From: Alphaproteobacteria bacterium
GTDB lineage: Bacteria > Pseudomonadota > Alphaproteobacteria > G02398745 > G023898745
DNA: 64,000 bases
Direction of reading: 5' to 3'
Assembly (NCBI GenBank): GCA_023898745.1
Contig: CP060237.1
Span: 310,001-374,000 of the forward strand
Below are positions 43,657 to 53,515 of the stretch, one piece after another. The translations under genes were made by a program, and so were the position numbers. Within the stretch, counting starts at the first letter, position 1, and every line of letters starts with the position of its first letter. The notes under the pieces are model-generated. The model had not been told where the DNA came from. It saw only the letters and a list, made by a program, of their open reading frames with translations, and searched no databases.

Positions 43657-44247
43657 ATGCTACGCTCCTCTACCGGTAAACTTATTCTAGCAGCAGCCGT
43701 TTCCTGTGCGTTGCCATTATTGGTGTTGGGAGCCTCTTATGCAACTGATGTCCCAGAAGTAGAATCGTGCAAATCGCTTGTTATAAAAGATATAAATGGT
43801 AAACTGTATTATTTTGATGATATGTCATTTGACACATGGACAGTTTTGGATTTGAAGAATCACATAAAAACATATTATCCAGACTTGAATATGTTTGTTT
43901 TGACGCGACAAGATAAAATCTTGGAAAACGGTCAATCTTTAAGGGATATTCCCATAGAGGAAATTCGCATTACACCTTCCATGATGATTCATATGAATTA
44001 TTTTAGGAAGTTATGGGTGCCTCAAGCGAAATTTGAGAATGCTTTGACTGTAGAGGTGCCTATGCATTGGACCTTTGCGAAATTTAAAGACTATATAGCT
44101 GCTGAAAGATTTGGTCGCATCTCTTCAAATAATTTGATTACATATTATGCTAATAGTTCAAGTGTATGTGAAGATTGTGCTGTGTTGGCGGATTTATGCG
44201 AGGGAGATTCACGAATGGTGGAGTTGTCGATGGAGGTGGTGGTTTAG
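43657..44247 (+). CDS. Exported protein with two ubiquitin-like domains
   Basis: A 196-residue protein. Residues 1-30 are a clear signal peptide (MLRSSTGKLILAAAVSCA, cleavage near GASYA). Residues ~40-115 follow the ubiquitin pattern strand by strand: LVIKDINGKLYYFDD, TVLDLKNHI (helix), FVLTRQDKILENGQSLRD, then ITPSMMIHMNYF. Residues ~125-196 repeat it: ALTVEVPMHWTFAKFKDYI (helix), NLITYYANS, AVLADL, MVELSMEVVV. There is no terminal Gly-Gly, so it cannot be conjugated like ubiquitin; a binding mimic is more likely. This is a pattern-based fold call. A secreted or periplasmic location and a host-directed role are inferred from the signal and the fold. Confidence 0.75.
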   Translation: MLRSSTGKLILAAAVSCALPLLVLGASYATDVPEVESCKSLVIKDINGKLYYFDDMSFDTWTVLDLKNHIKTYYPDLNMFVLTRQDKILENGQSLRDIPIEEIRITPSMMIHMNYFRKLWVPQAKFENALTVEVPMHWTFAKFKDYIAAERFGRISSNNLITYYANSSSVCEDCAVLADLCEGDSRMVELSMEVVV

Positions 44248-44254
44248 TCGTCGT

Positions 44255-44276
44255 GATAGTATCATATGATACTATC
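44255..44276. other. Perfect 22-bp palindrome after the ubiquitin-like gene
   Basis: GATAGTATCATATGATACTATC, fully self-complementary, 7 bp after the stop of the ubiquitin-like gene. Without a T-tract it is not a standard terminator; it could be an operator-like or transcript-end structure. Confidence 0.5.
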
Positions 44277-44342
44277 GTAGACACTCCGTCATACGAGGAC
44301 GAAGTCCCTTACTGCCTTTTAATGACGTTGCTCTGTGCATAA

Positions 44343-44382
44343 CGTCATCACGAACCTTGCGACGCAAGGTGTGGTGATCCAT
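44343..44382. repeat. Single family A unit
   Basis: One CAC/GTG unit with core ACCTTGCGACGCAAGGT, without a head-to-head partner. A degraded unit (CCGTCATACGAGGACGAAG) lies just upstream at 44287. Confidence 0.85.
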
Positions 44383-44454
44383 CATCTAGAATGTCTTGAA
44401 AAACTTTTATGTCTTTACTATAAATAAGCTAGTAACAGAATAGGATTTTATAAC

Positions 44455-45168
44455 ATGTTATTTTTGAATATACTTTGTGCAACTGATCTTGAGATCCAGA
44501 TGCAAGCTCTAGAAACGGCGCAGTTGGAGTGTGAGATGCAAATTCAAACAAACAATAATGCAATTGAAGAGAACAATAGACAAAATTCAGATTTGAATGA
44601 GAAATTGGAACAATGTAATAGGGATTTAGAACAGTTGAAACAATCAAGAGCTGCGGAAATTTCACGTATTTATGAAGATCCAGAAGTTAAACAGAGAGAA
44701 AAGGAAAGATTTGAAGCTGAAGAAGCGCGCATTGCTCGTAATGTAAAGCGCGCCTTTGAAGGCAGTTCTGAGCGTGAAAAGTATCCTTCCGAAGTTGTTG
44801 AGGAAACTTCTGAGGCCTTGAGAGCAATCGAACAACAAATTAAAAACCTTTGTGAAGAAAAAAAGCAATATGAAGAGAAGCGGAGAGATTTGTTCAATGC
44901 TTTAGAGGTTTTAGCTGGAAAAGATAAAGCTCTAGGTGAAAATTTAATCGAGATTACAAAAAAGAAAAACCGTATTGAGAGTCAGTTGTTTGATCAACAA
45001 AGGCTGCAGCCTCTTAGGGATATATTGCATGCTAGAGAAATGCAAGCTCTTCTCAGTGTTGCAGGAATTCTTGCGTGCATTATCTTGTCAGACCAATATC
45101 TCGGAACAAATATCGTCGAAACGTTTTCTTACTATTTTCGCTCAGCAAATGATAAGCTTCAGCCTTGA
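44455..45168 (+). CDS. Coiled-coil protein with C-terminal membrane segment
   Basis: A 237-residue protein: residues ~10-190 are heptad-type coiled coil rich in Glu/Gln/Lys (ENNRQNSDLNEKLEQCNRDL; KKQYEEKRRDLFNALE), followed by one hydrophobic segment (ALLSVAGILACIILSDQYLG) and a short tail. This is a tail-anchored layout. No family recognised. It overlaps the 3' end of the symporter gene by 10 bp on the other strand. Confidence 0.65.
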   Translation: MLFLNILCATDLEIQMQALETAQLECEMQIQTNNNAIEENNRQNSDLNEKLEQCNRDLEQLKQSRAAEISRIYEDPEVKQREKERFEAEEARIARNVKRAFEGSSEREKYPSEVVEETSEALRAIEQQIKNLCEEKKQYEEKRRDLFNALEVLAGKDKALGENLIEITKKKNRIESQLFDQQRLQPLRDILHAREMQALLSVAGILACIILSDQYLGTNIVETFSYYFRSANDKLQP

Positions 45169-46346
45169 TTGCGTTTCCACCATTTATCCACAATCACAGT
45201 CACACAAGAATCGGACCATAAGTTGATGCTCGTTTCCAGCATATCCAACACACCATAAAACGGCAAGATTACACCCATTAATTCAACAGGCACGTTGAAA
45301 CTAGAGAGCAACGCGTTGGTTAAAAAGAAGCACCCCATAGGCACACCTGCATTGCCAATTGCTACAATTGTGGCAATCAAAATCCACAGAATTTTTTGCG
45401 TTAATGTGAACACAACACCATGTGATGTTGCAACGAATAAGAATGTCACCAAAATAAATGCCGCACATGCATTCATGTTAATAGTTGTGCACAAAGGAAA
45501 TGTGATACGACTTACTTCAGGACTAACACCCAAATTCTCTTCTGAATTTTGAATAGCAGTTGGGATAGCGGCAGCACCAGATTTTGTGAAAAAGGCCAAT
45601 GATAATGTTGGGAACATGCCCTTAAAGGTATCCAAAACCGGAATACGATGCAGCACTAAAATAAGTGGCAAAATTAATGCGCCATGAATTAGGTTAGCCG
45701 CTGTAATTACACCAAGATATTTTGCTAGCGCGCCCACTTCAAAGGTTTTACCTAGATCTTTCATAAACAACATAATGAAAGCAACAACGGCAAAAGGCAG
45801 AAGTTTCAAAATCCATTTTGTGATTTGCATGATCATAGCAAATCCCAGATTCAATGCGTTGCTGATGGATTGCTTTTGTGCTTTAGGTAAAGCCAAAGAA
45901 GCTAATCCAATAAACGCAGAAATAATTAAAACACCAATCACATTGAAATCCAAAAATGGTTTTACGATATTGTCTGGGAAAATTTTAACGAACTCAGCAG
46001 AATATGTAGAGTAATTTGAAACGGCATTTGCAACTTGCGGAACTTCTGAAGGTTCAACAGGTTGTGCTAGTTCAAATAATCCAAGACCTAAGGTTGCAGA
46101 CAATACAGTTGTGAGAATCGTGTAAAACAATATGTGGCGTGTCATGAGCCAGGCGTTTGGATTTTTATCCAAATTAGCAATGGTTGAAGCAATGGATAAA
46201 CTAATGATCGGCAAGCTAACGAATTTCAGAAGTCGCATAAAAACGGTGCTGACAAACCCAGCAAATCCAAAAGCAACCTCTGGTCCATACATGCCTAAAA
46301 TGACGCCGATGATGATGGAGATGATCATGGAATATTTTTGAAACAT
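45159..46346 (-). CDS. Dicarboxylate/amino acid:cation symporter (DAACS)
   Basis: A 395-residue inner-membrane protein of the SDF/GltP family with eight membrane helices and two hairpins: FMRLLKFVSLPIISLSIAST, the HP1 region FFTKSGAAAIPTAIQNSE (the Ser-rich tip is partly replaced), NMNACAAFILV in place of the usual NMDGTA, and GNAGVPMGCFFL. Imports C4-dicarboxylates or acidic amino acids with Na+ or H+. The substrate-contacting residues differ from GltP/DctA, so specificity may differ. Typical of an organism living on host metabolites. Confidence 0.9.
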   Translation of the reverse strand: MFQKYSMIISIIIGVILGMYGPEVAFGFAGFVSTVFMRLLKFVSLPIISLSIASTIANLDKNPNAWLMTRHILFYTILTTVLSATLGLGLFELAQPVEPSEVPQVANAVSNYSTYSAEFVKIFPDNIVKPFLDFNVIGVLIISAFIGLASLALPKAQKQSISNALNLGFAMIMQITKWILKLLPFAVVAFIMLFMKDLGKTFEVGALAKYLGVITAANLIHGALILPLILVLHRIPVLDTFKGMFPTLSLAFFTKSGAAAIPTAIQNSEENLGVSPEVSRITFPLCTTINMNACAAFILVTFLFVATSHGVVFTLTQKILWILIATIVAIGNAGVPMGCFFLTNALLSSFNVPVELMGVILPFYGVLDMLETSINLWSDSCVTVIVDKWWKRNQG

Positions 46347-46393
46347 CGGGAAAAATAAATCACTCTTTAGTTCATGGTATCATACTCTCATGT

Positions 46394-46670
46394 TGCCACG
46401 AAGGCTGTTGTCATGAAGAGCGCGTTATCAAGAGGAGCGCAACCTTCCGTCATCACGAGGAGCGCAACCTTCCGTCATCACGAGCCTTGCGCAACAAGGT
46501 GTGGTGATCCATCATAGATTGCCACGCATTCTAACGAATGCTCGCAATGACGGCGGCGCGTTATCAAGAGGAGCGTAACCTTCCGTCATCACGAGGAGCG
46601 CAGCGACGTGGTGATCTATAATAGATTGCCATGCCGCCTACGCTAAAGCTACGGCCTGCTCGCCATGACG
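46394..46670. repeat. Family A cluster with several lone arms
   Basis: Short arms (CGTTATCAAGAGGAGCG; CCGTCATCACGAGGAGCG) alternate with full CAC/GTG units (core GCCTTGCGCAACAAGGT) and a TGC/GCA unit. The motif GTTATCAAGAGGAGCGYAA recurs here and at 43505. Fills the 327-bp gap between symporter and TVP38 genes. Confidence 0.88.
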
Positions 46671-46673
46671 CGT

Positions 46674-47345
46674 TTATTTTTTCCGAATAAGCTTCTTTAT
46701 AAATTGAATCACCACAGGCAAAAATGATAACACCCCAAGCGCTGCCAACCCAATGATCAAGTCATTATTAATCGTCAAAGTTTCAAATGATTCTTCTAAT
46801 GCATTTCCAATAAATGCAAACACAAATGTTCCTGGAATCGCACCGAGGAATGTTGCAACTGCAAATGTGCGAAATGGAATTTTAAGAAATGCTGATACAA
46901 GCGTAAGCACGAAAAATGGAATTGCAGGGGTAAGTCTTAAGGATAATAAATAAAAAAATGCATTTTCCTGAAATCCTTTGCGCAATTTCTCAATAAAGGC
47001 TTTGGATTGTGTGTCTGGCACAGCTGATCGCGTGCTTAAAAATAGAATGCATGATCCAATTGTGGCAGAAATTAAGGCTAGAAGAGTGGCTATATACGGT
47101 CCATATAAAAATCCTGCCATGATTGTGAGAAATATGGTGGGGATAGATATGCTTACAATAGCTGTGTCTATCAACAGGAAAATGAGCATTGAGAGCAGGT
47201 AGTTGTGTTTTATGAAATCTTGGATTTGGTGTTGGTATTGTTTAAAGGTTGCGATGGTTAAATACTGCGACCACCCCATTGTCCAAAAGGTTATGACGAA
47301 TGTGGCGATGAAAATGATGGGGAGGTATTTTCTGAGGCTTTTCAT
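46674..47345 (-). CDS. TVP38/TMEM64 family membrane protein
   Basis: A 223-residue inner-membrane protein of the TVP38/VTT (SNARE-associated/DedA-like) family: YLLSMLIFLLIDTAIVSISI, ATLLALISATIGSCILFLST, RLTPAIPFFVLTLVSAFLKI and LGAIPGTFVFAFIGNALEES are the expected blocks. Related proteins act as lipid scramblases or phospholipid transporters. The stop (TAA in CGGAAAAAATAA) is followed directly by a family A repeat. Confidence 0.92.
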   Translation of the reverse strand: MKSLRKYLPIIFIATFVITFWTMGWSQYLTIATFKQYQHQIQDFIKHNYLLSMLIFLLIDTAIVSISIPTIFLTIMAGFLYGPYIATLLALISATIGSCILFLSTRSAVPDTQSKAFIEKLRKGFQENAFFYLLSLRLTPAIPFFVLTLVSAFLKIPFRTFAVATFLGAIPGTFVFAFIGNALEESFETLTINNDLIIGLAALGVLSFLPVVIQFIKKLIRKK

Positions 47346-47411
47346 GAGAGGCTGGGTTTTATGTGATGTAGCTTAGTTTAGCTTAGAGGGTTTTAGGGTG
47401 TGAGGGAAGGT

Positions 47412-50400
47412 TTACAAGTTATCTTCTTGTTTTCCGTAGAGAGATTCTGGTGTTGGATAGATGCGATAAAGATAATTTCCTTGTTGCCAACCATTTTTTA
47501 TGCATAATTGATGTGCTTTTTCTTCTCGTTGATCAAGCGGGTATGACATAAGTTCTTCTGAAGTATTTATAGCTTCGCTATTTTGCTGGAGTGTGGAATT
47601 TGGAAATAAATAGCGATAGCAAAGCGGATTCTTTTTAGCCCCGTAAAAATCTACACACAACATTCTAATAAAATCGTTGTTGATTTTAAGAGATTTATTC
47701 TGGTCAATGTGCAGAGGGTGTTCAGGAAAATATGGCCATAAGTGTTCTTCTTGGAACACTTGAGGGCTTTCTATGTATTTGTGCATAGTATAGGAAAGTA
47801 TAGAGTCGTTGCACCCATAACGATATTCTCCTGTTGTTTGAACGTATAGATTCATTTCATGATTATAATGTTCAAGGAATGTCCTATGCGCAACCCAAAA
47901 TCCTCCTGTTATGCATGGTTTTTCTGCAATTTTATCCATATACCCTTCTGGGAAAAGCCCCTCCCAACATAGCCGCAACCTTTCAGGAGTTATTCGTATA
48001 AACGATCCAGCGATCGATTGTTTTTCACATAAAGTAATTTGTTGATCTAATAGTAATTCTGATTGGATCCATTGATCACAATCCAGCCAAATGTAATATT
48101 GATACTCTGGAAAATGTTTGTGTAAGCAGTGTACAACTGTCATGTTCTTAAAGGCATTGAGATTATCATGCCACGCATTCTTATTAATGATATTAGGATC
48201 AATGTCCCAACCGGGATCTTTAACTTCACATTCGAAGCGCTCATGTAAATAGTTGCTATCTTCCTGACTAAGACCACAATCAAGAACTTTAATAGGTATA
48301 TGGCTATACGATTGTGTTGCTTTAATGGATTCAATGAGTTGTATGGCTAAATCGAAGTAAGGTTCATTAGAGCTTGTGCCCATAACAAAACACAAGCTAT
48401 CCATTGTTTCTTGCTTCGGAATATAGTTTGGGTCACGTGGTAAATATAAGGGTTGTCTTGGTTGCACCCTACTCTTCTCTGGATCCCTATGAAACTCAGG
48501 CCGTGAATACCACTCTAAGCGATGATCCACATAATCCCAATCAGGAAATAGTGTTTTTGCATAAAGCATAAGCTCTTTATCTTTTTCAAAGCGCCATTCA
48601 TGTTGATATTGGTATGACAGTCTTAAGACATCCTCTTTTTTAATAAGTAACGGTTTGTCGAGTGCGCCATACAAACTTTCAGGTGTGGGGTATATGCGAT
48701 AGTGATAACTTCCTTTTTTCCAGCCATGCTTTAAGCACATTTGATGAAGTATCTCTTCTTGTTCTAATGGGGTTTCATTTTTTATTGAATCCATAAATTG
48801 AACTATTTTTTCTTGATCGGAGGGATTTTGAGAAAATGGAACACAATAAGGTAAGTGTTTTAAGTCGTCATGTAGGGATATTGAATGTATGTATTCGTTG
48901 TTTATTTTTAGGTATTGATTTTCGTCAAGATCAGCGTGCACACCATATCGGTATAATCCAATCGCATGAAAAGTGCGATTGTCTGAGATGATTGGGTCTC
49001 TTATATACTTATATAATGTGTAAATCATAAGCGCATCATCAGTTCCATGTTGAAAAGGCACTGATTGTGTTAATGCGTGCATTTCATGTGTCATATTTTC
49101 CAAGAAATTTTTATGCATAACCATTAAGCCCCCTGTCATGCCTGGTTTATTCACAATGAGGTTCAGGTGCGCCTCTGTTAAACAAAAATCAAAAGCATGT
49201 ATAGGGGTAAAGTCTTCTATTTTTCTTGTTCCGGCGCAGCCTTTTTCTTCGCATATACTTAGTAGTCGATCCAAACTCAGCTCGGTCTGAAACCAGATAT
49301 CACAATCCATCCAAATGTAATATTCGTATCCTGGAAAGTGTTTATGGCAGCAAATTCTAGAAATGGAGCCTTTGAAAGCATTCGGGTTGTCGTGCCATGC
49401 ATTTTTATCAATCAAATGCTCTTCCAAATCCCAGCCCGGATCTTTAATTTCACAGTTAAAATTTTCATACAAATATTGAGCATCTTCTTGTGCAAGGCCG
49501 CAATCAAAGATTTTAATAGGGATATTATTATAATTTTTTGTGGCTTTGATAGACTCTATAAGCTGCACAGCTAAAGCAAAATATGGTGGGTTAGAGCTTG
49601 TGGCAGTTACAAAACAAGACCTTTCAATTGTTTCTTGTTTGGGAATATAATTCGGATTCCGTGGTAAGTCTAATATTTTTCTTGGCTGTGTTTTGCTTTT
49701 TTCTGCCTTTCTGTGAAACTCTGGTCTTGAATGCCACTCTAAGCGTTGATCAACATAAATCCAATCAGGAAATAGTGTTTTTGCATAAAGCATAAGCTCT
49801 TTATCTTTTTCAAAGCACCATTCATGTTGATATTGGTAAGAGAGTTTCAGTATATCGCTTTTTGTTTTAAGCCAGCTATGTAATGGGCCGTGCATTTTTT
49901 CAGGAGCTAAATATGTTCTATAAAAGTAACTGTCTTGTGACCAATAGTTTGTTTCGCATAATTTACTTTTCTCGTTTTCTGCTTCATGTGTAGGTTTTGT
50001 GTATAGTTTTTTTGACAGCTGTATAGTATTTTCCACCTCCTGATAAGGCTGTTCAGAAAATAACATGCGCCTTGGAAAATGTTTCATATCTAAATATAAA
50101 TTAATTATTCCAATGGGGTTTTTGTCAGGTGTATACAACACATTATTTGCGCTGATCATGTGTACGTGTGGAAAATGCAAGTCTAGCTCGTTTATAACTT
50201 CAAAATTTTCTATATGTTTATGCGCGATATAGTTTATAATAGGCCAGGTAGAATCAATAACGAATTTACTTACCTCTTTTTCATGATCTCGATAATGTTG
50301 TAAAAATTCTTTATTTATACAGTAACAAGAGCTAAACATTTCAGATTTTTCTGATAAGTGTTTTTCAAAATCCTCTATCGAAAAGGCATTTTGGACTATA

Positions 50401-52268
50401 GGAATATCATAAAATCCTGCAAAAAATCTCTCATTAAACCCTTTAAACAAAGACAACCCCTGCTTCTCACAAACACACACAAGCCTATCCAAAGCCCTGT
50501 CATTTTGAACCCACAAATCAGACTCAATCCAAAGATAATACTCATATCCAGGGAAATGCACGTCATAGTATCCTCTGGAAGTTTCAAGTTTTAGTACATT
50601 GCTTAAATCTAATTTCTCATTATTTTTAAAATACGTAGTTCCAAAATCAATTTTTGATACATCCACATCCCATCCTGGATCTTTGACCTCTGCATTAAAC
50701 CGTTGTTCTAAGTAGGCAATATCTTCTTCGGTTAAGCCAAAATCTACAACTTTGATGGGTATATTGTTGTAGTGTTGAGTGGCTTTGATAGATTCTAAAA
50801 GTTCTACCGTAAGGTTAAAGTATAAAGGAGCAGAGTTTGTCCCCGTCACAAAGCACAAGCTCTCCATCGTCTCCTGCTTCGGAATATAATCAGGATCACG
50901 TGGCAAATGTAATGGCTGTCTCGGTTGCACTCTACTCTTCTCAGGATCTCTATGAAACTCAGGCCGTGAATGCCACTCCAAACGAATATCCACATAATCC
51001 CAATCTGGGAATAATTTCTTTGCTTGCAGCATAAGCTCTTTGTCTTTTTCAAAACGCCATTCACGTTGGAATTGGTAAGATTGTTTCAAAATATCTAACT
51101 TCGAATCCAACCATTGATCCATCTCCCCATACAACACAACAGGATCCACATACGTGCGATAACTCAAACTCCCCTGCTTCCAACCATGTTTTTCACACAG
51201 TGAAGCGATTTTCAATTCAGAAAACTCAGCATTTTGCATGCCAAAAAGTTGCACACCTCTTTGCATAGCATCCAAATTTTCTTTCACGTCATCTGAATTT
51301 GCAAACAATCCACGATAGGCTGAAGTATTCAAATGCACAATACCTAAAATATGACCATCTAAATCGCACAGATTACCAACATCATCTAGCTTCACCTCTT
51401 GTGCAGCAAAATTAAACTGCCCTTCTGAAATAACCCCAGCAACCTCTTTATAAAAAACATAGTTAAATACCGCAAGATCAAACCCTGTTTTATACGCACC
51501 CGCTTCTTCAAGCATGTTGCGAAACAATCCGCGATGTTTATGCGCTATGTCAGCTCTTATGCAGTAAATATCATTTGCAAGGACATCCTTGCCTTTCATA
51601 AATTGTACGTCTTCCACCGCAATAGAAGGCGCTGCATAATGCTTAGCAGTCCAAACATTGCTGCCATTTTTTCCCGCAGCTAATCCTTGTTTTTCGCACA
51701 AATAGACAAGTTTATCTAAAGCACGTTCGTTTTGAATCCATACAGTATGATCCAACCAAAAATAGTAATGATATCCTGGAAAATATTTATGCATATAAGG
51801 TTGCACATGTTCTTGCGTTGCATCTTTAACTTTTTTGACTTCACACCCAAAATGTTCATGCAAATAATTTGCATCAATTTGTGTAAGACCGCAGTCAAGG
51901 ATTTTTACAGGAACGTCTTTGTACCAACGTGTAGTTTTAAGAGACTCAAGTAACTGCACAACAGATTCAAAGCTCGACCTTTTAGAGCTGCCAGTTGTCA
52001 CAAAACATAAACTCTTCAACGTTTCTTCTGCAGGCGTTTCTTCAGGAAGTCTTAGCAAGTGCAATGGTTGTCGTGGTTGTGTTTTGCTTTTAGCTAAATC
52101 TCTATCAAACTGAGGTCTTGCATGCCACTCTAATCTCAAATCAGCATAGTTCCAATCTGGAAATAATGCTTTGGCTTCCAGCATCAGGGCTTTGTCTTTT
52201 GCAAAACGCCATTCACGTTGATATTGATAAGACAGCTTTATTACATCTTCCTTTGTTCTGATTGTCAT
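47412..52268 (-). CDS. Four-module glycosyltransferase-like protein
   Basis: A 1,618-residue protein made of four tandem modules (about 1-391, 392-801, 802-1206, 1207-1618), each homologous to the whole upstream genes at 52265 and 53512. Each module: helix SYQYQREWRFEKDKELML, signature LEWHSRPEFHRDPEKS, LPRDPNYIPKQETM, Rossmann-like start SLCFVT, and a candidate DxD site after HFPGYEYYIWxD. The DxD reads D-H-T in module 1, E-S-D in module 2 and D-C-D in modules 3 and 4, so module 1 may be inactive. Module joints (QWLDSKLDILKQS) lie where the single-module genes have stop and start. SD GGAGGA lies 6 bp before ATG 52268. Probably a GT-A-fold sugar transferase for surface or secreted glycans. 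Confidence 0.8.
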   Translation of the reverse strand: MTIRTKEDVIKLSYQYQREWRFAKDKALMLEAKALFPDWNYADLRLEWHARPQFDRDLAKSKTQPRQPLHLLRLPEETPAEETLKSLCFVTTGSSKRSSFESVVQLLESLKTTRWYKDVPVKILDCGLTQIDANYLHEHFGCEVKKVKDATQEHVQPYMHKYFPGYHYYFWLDHTVWIQNERALDKLVYLCEKQGLAAGKNGSNVWTAKHYAAPSIAVEDVQFMKGKDVLANDIYCIRADIAHKHRGLFRNMLEEAGAYKTGFDLAVFNYVFYKEVAGVISEGQFNFAAQEVKLDDVGNLCDLDGHILGIVHLNTSAYRGLFANSDDVKENLDAMQRGVQLFGMQNAEFSELKIASLCEKHGWKQGSLSYRTYVDPVVLYGEMDQWLDSKLDILKQSYQFQREWRFEKDKELMLQAKKLFPDWDYVDIRLEWHSRPEFHRDPEKSRVQPRQPLHLPRDPDYIPKQETMESLCFVTGTNSAPLYFNLTVELLESIKATQHYNNIPIKVVDFGLTEEDIAYLEQRFNAEVKDPGWDVDVSKIDFGTTYFKNNEKLDLSNVLKLETSRGYYDVHFPGYEYYLWIESDLWVQNDRALDRLVCVCEKQGLSLFKGFNERFFAGFYDIPIVQNAFSIEDFEKHLSEKSEMFSSCYCINKEFLQHYRDHEKEVSKFVIDSTWPIINYIAHKHIENFEVINELDLHFPHVHMISANNVLYTPDKNPIGIINLYLDMKHFPRRMLFSEQPYQEVENTIQLSKKLYTKPTHEAENEKSKLCETNYWSQDSYFYRTYLAPEKMHGPLHSWLKTKSDILKLSYQYQHEWCFEKDKELMLYAKTLFPDWIYVDQRLEWHSRPEFHRKAEKSKTQPRKILDLPRNPNYIPKQETIERSCFVTATSSNPPYFALAVQLIESIKATKNYNNIPIKIFDCGLAQEDAQYLYENFNCEIKDPGWDLEEHLIDKNAWHDNPNAFKGSISRICCHKHFPGYEYYIWMDCDIWFQTELSLDRLLSICEEKGCAGTRKIEDFTPIHAFDFCLTEAHLNLIVNKPGMTGGLMVMHKNFLENMTHEMHALTQSVPFQHGTDDALMIYTLYKYIRDPIISDNRTFHAIGLYRYGVHADLDENQYLKINNEYIHSISLHDDLKHLPYCVPFSQNPSDQEKIVQFMDSIKNETPLEQEEILHQMCLKHGWKKGSYHYRIYPTPESLYGALDKPLLIKKEDVLRLSYQYQHEWRFEKDKELMLYAKTLFPDWDYVDHRLEWYSRPEFHRDPEKSRVQPRQPLYLPRDPNYIPKQETMDSLCFVMGTSSNEPYFDLAIQLIESIKATQSYSHIPIKVLDCGLSQEDSNYLHERFECEVKDPGWDIDPNIINKNAWHDNLNAFKNMTVVHCLHKHFPEYQYYIWLDCDQWIQSELLLDQQITLCEKQSIAGSFIRITPERLRLCWEGLFPEGYMDKIAEKPCITGGFWVAHRTFLEHYNHEMNLYVQTTGEYRYGCNDSILSYTMHKYIESPQVFQEEHLWPYFPEHPLHIDQNKSLKINNDFIRMLCVDFYGAKKNPLCYRYLFPNSTLQQNSEAINTSEELMSYPLDQREEKAHQLCIKNGWQQGNYLYRIYPTPESLYGKQEDNL

Positions 52269-53515
52269 AACCATTCCTCCATTTTTCCATATACTAATTC
52301 AGGGTCTAAATATGTTCGATAGAAATATGTTCCATGTGTCCAACCATGCTTTGCACGATGCTGATCCAATGTTTCATGATCGAGTCTTTGTTGTGATAGG
52401 TGAAGCGCTTGGATGTTATCTTGCGCAGATGTATTTGAAGATAAGATATAATATCCATAACCTTTGGTGTGTCCACCAAGAGATAAAACGCCCAATACAT
52501 GTTGACGTTCAATATCTTGGTAAATGTTTTTCGCTTCATCAAAAAACCCGCCCTTAAAAGCTAGGTCAATATAATGAATGTTGTCATCATCAAAAAACTT
52601 TCCGTTCTCCACTTCTTTAAAAAATGTGTAATTGAATATCGCAGTATCAATGCCCCAAATGATTGTTGGCATAACAGAAACAGTATGGTCTGTATATTCA
52701 GCCATGCGTTGCGCCATGGTATCCGAGATGCAGAATATAGATGGGTTCAATGTAGTTTTGACGCCTTTCTCAACTTTCATGAAATCCAAATAATCTTTGG
52801 GGATTGAGCGAAAATACCCAACATTAAAAGGATCATTGCGCATAAACTGCGGAAATTGCGTTTCTTTTACACCTGCGATACCCTGCTCTTCACATAAACA
52901 AACCAGCTTATCCATAGCACGTTCATCTTGAATCCAATTGTCTGTATCTGACCAAAAATAATATTTGTATCCAGGAAAATGTTTTTGGATATAGGGTCTT
53001 GAAATAGCACCTTTCCATCCATTTATAGGACCTTGTTTTTCTTTAGACAATTTTTCTGGATCCATATCCCATCCTGGATCTTTTACCTCAGCATTGAAGC
53101 GTTGTCTTAAATAATCTGCATCCTCTTGCGTAAGGCCGCAATCGAGAATTTTGATAGGAACATCTTTATACCAACGCGTCGCTTTAAGTGACTCTAAGAG
53201 CTGCACAGATAAATCAAAATACGGTTGATCAGATCCAGAAGCGGTCACAAAACATAGACTATCCATTGTTTCCTGTTTTGGAATATAATTTGGATCACGT
53301 GGTAAGTGCAAAGGTTGTCTTGGTTGCGTCTTGCTTTTTGCCGGATCTCTATCAAACTCAGGTCGTGCATGCCACGCTAATCTCAAATCAGCATAATTCC
53401 AATCTGGGAAAAGTTCTTTCGCTTCCAATATAAGCGCTTTATCTTTTTCAAAACGCCATTCACGTTGATATTGGTAAGACAATTGCAAAATATTTTCTTT
53501 TGTTTTGACTGTCAT
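52265..53515 (-). CDS. Single-module glycosyltransferase-like protein
   Basis: A 416-residue protein, second gene of the operon. Same module plan as its neighbours: SYQYQREWRFEKDKALILEA, LAWHARPEFDRDPAKSKTQP, SLCFVTASGSDQPYFDLSVQ, KILDCGLTQEDADYLRQRFN and DxD as D-T-D in KYYFWSDTDNWIQ. It ends KMEEWL and its stop TGA overlaps the next start as ATGA. The start used is the second ATG of ATGGTTATG, 7 bp after GGAGG within the upstream gene. DxD-containing GT-A fold is inferred; family number not assigned. Confidence 0.8.
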   Translation of the reverse strand: MTVKTKENILQLSYQYQREWRFEKDKALILEAKELFPDWNYADLRLAWHARPEFDRDPAKSKTQPRQPLHLPRDPNYIPKQETMDSLCFVTASGSDQPYFDLSVQLLESLKATRWYKDVPIKILDCGLTQEDADYLRQRFNAEVKDPGWDMDPEKLSKEKQGPINGWKGAISRPYIQKHFPGYKYYFWSDTDNWIQDERAMDKLVCLCEEQGIAGVKETQFPQFMRNDPFNVGYFRSIPKDYLDFMKVEKGVKTTLNPSIFCISDTMAQRMAEYTDHTVSVMPTIIWGIDTAIFNYTFFKEVENGKFFDDDNIHYIDLAFKGGFFDEAKNIYQDIERQHVLGVLSLGGHTKGYGYYILSSNTSAQDNIQALHLSQQRLDHETLDQHRAKHGWTHGTYFYRTYLDPELVYGKMEEWL

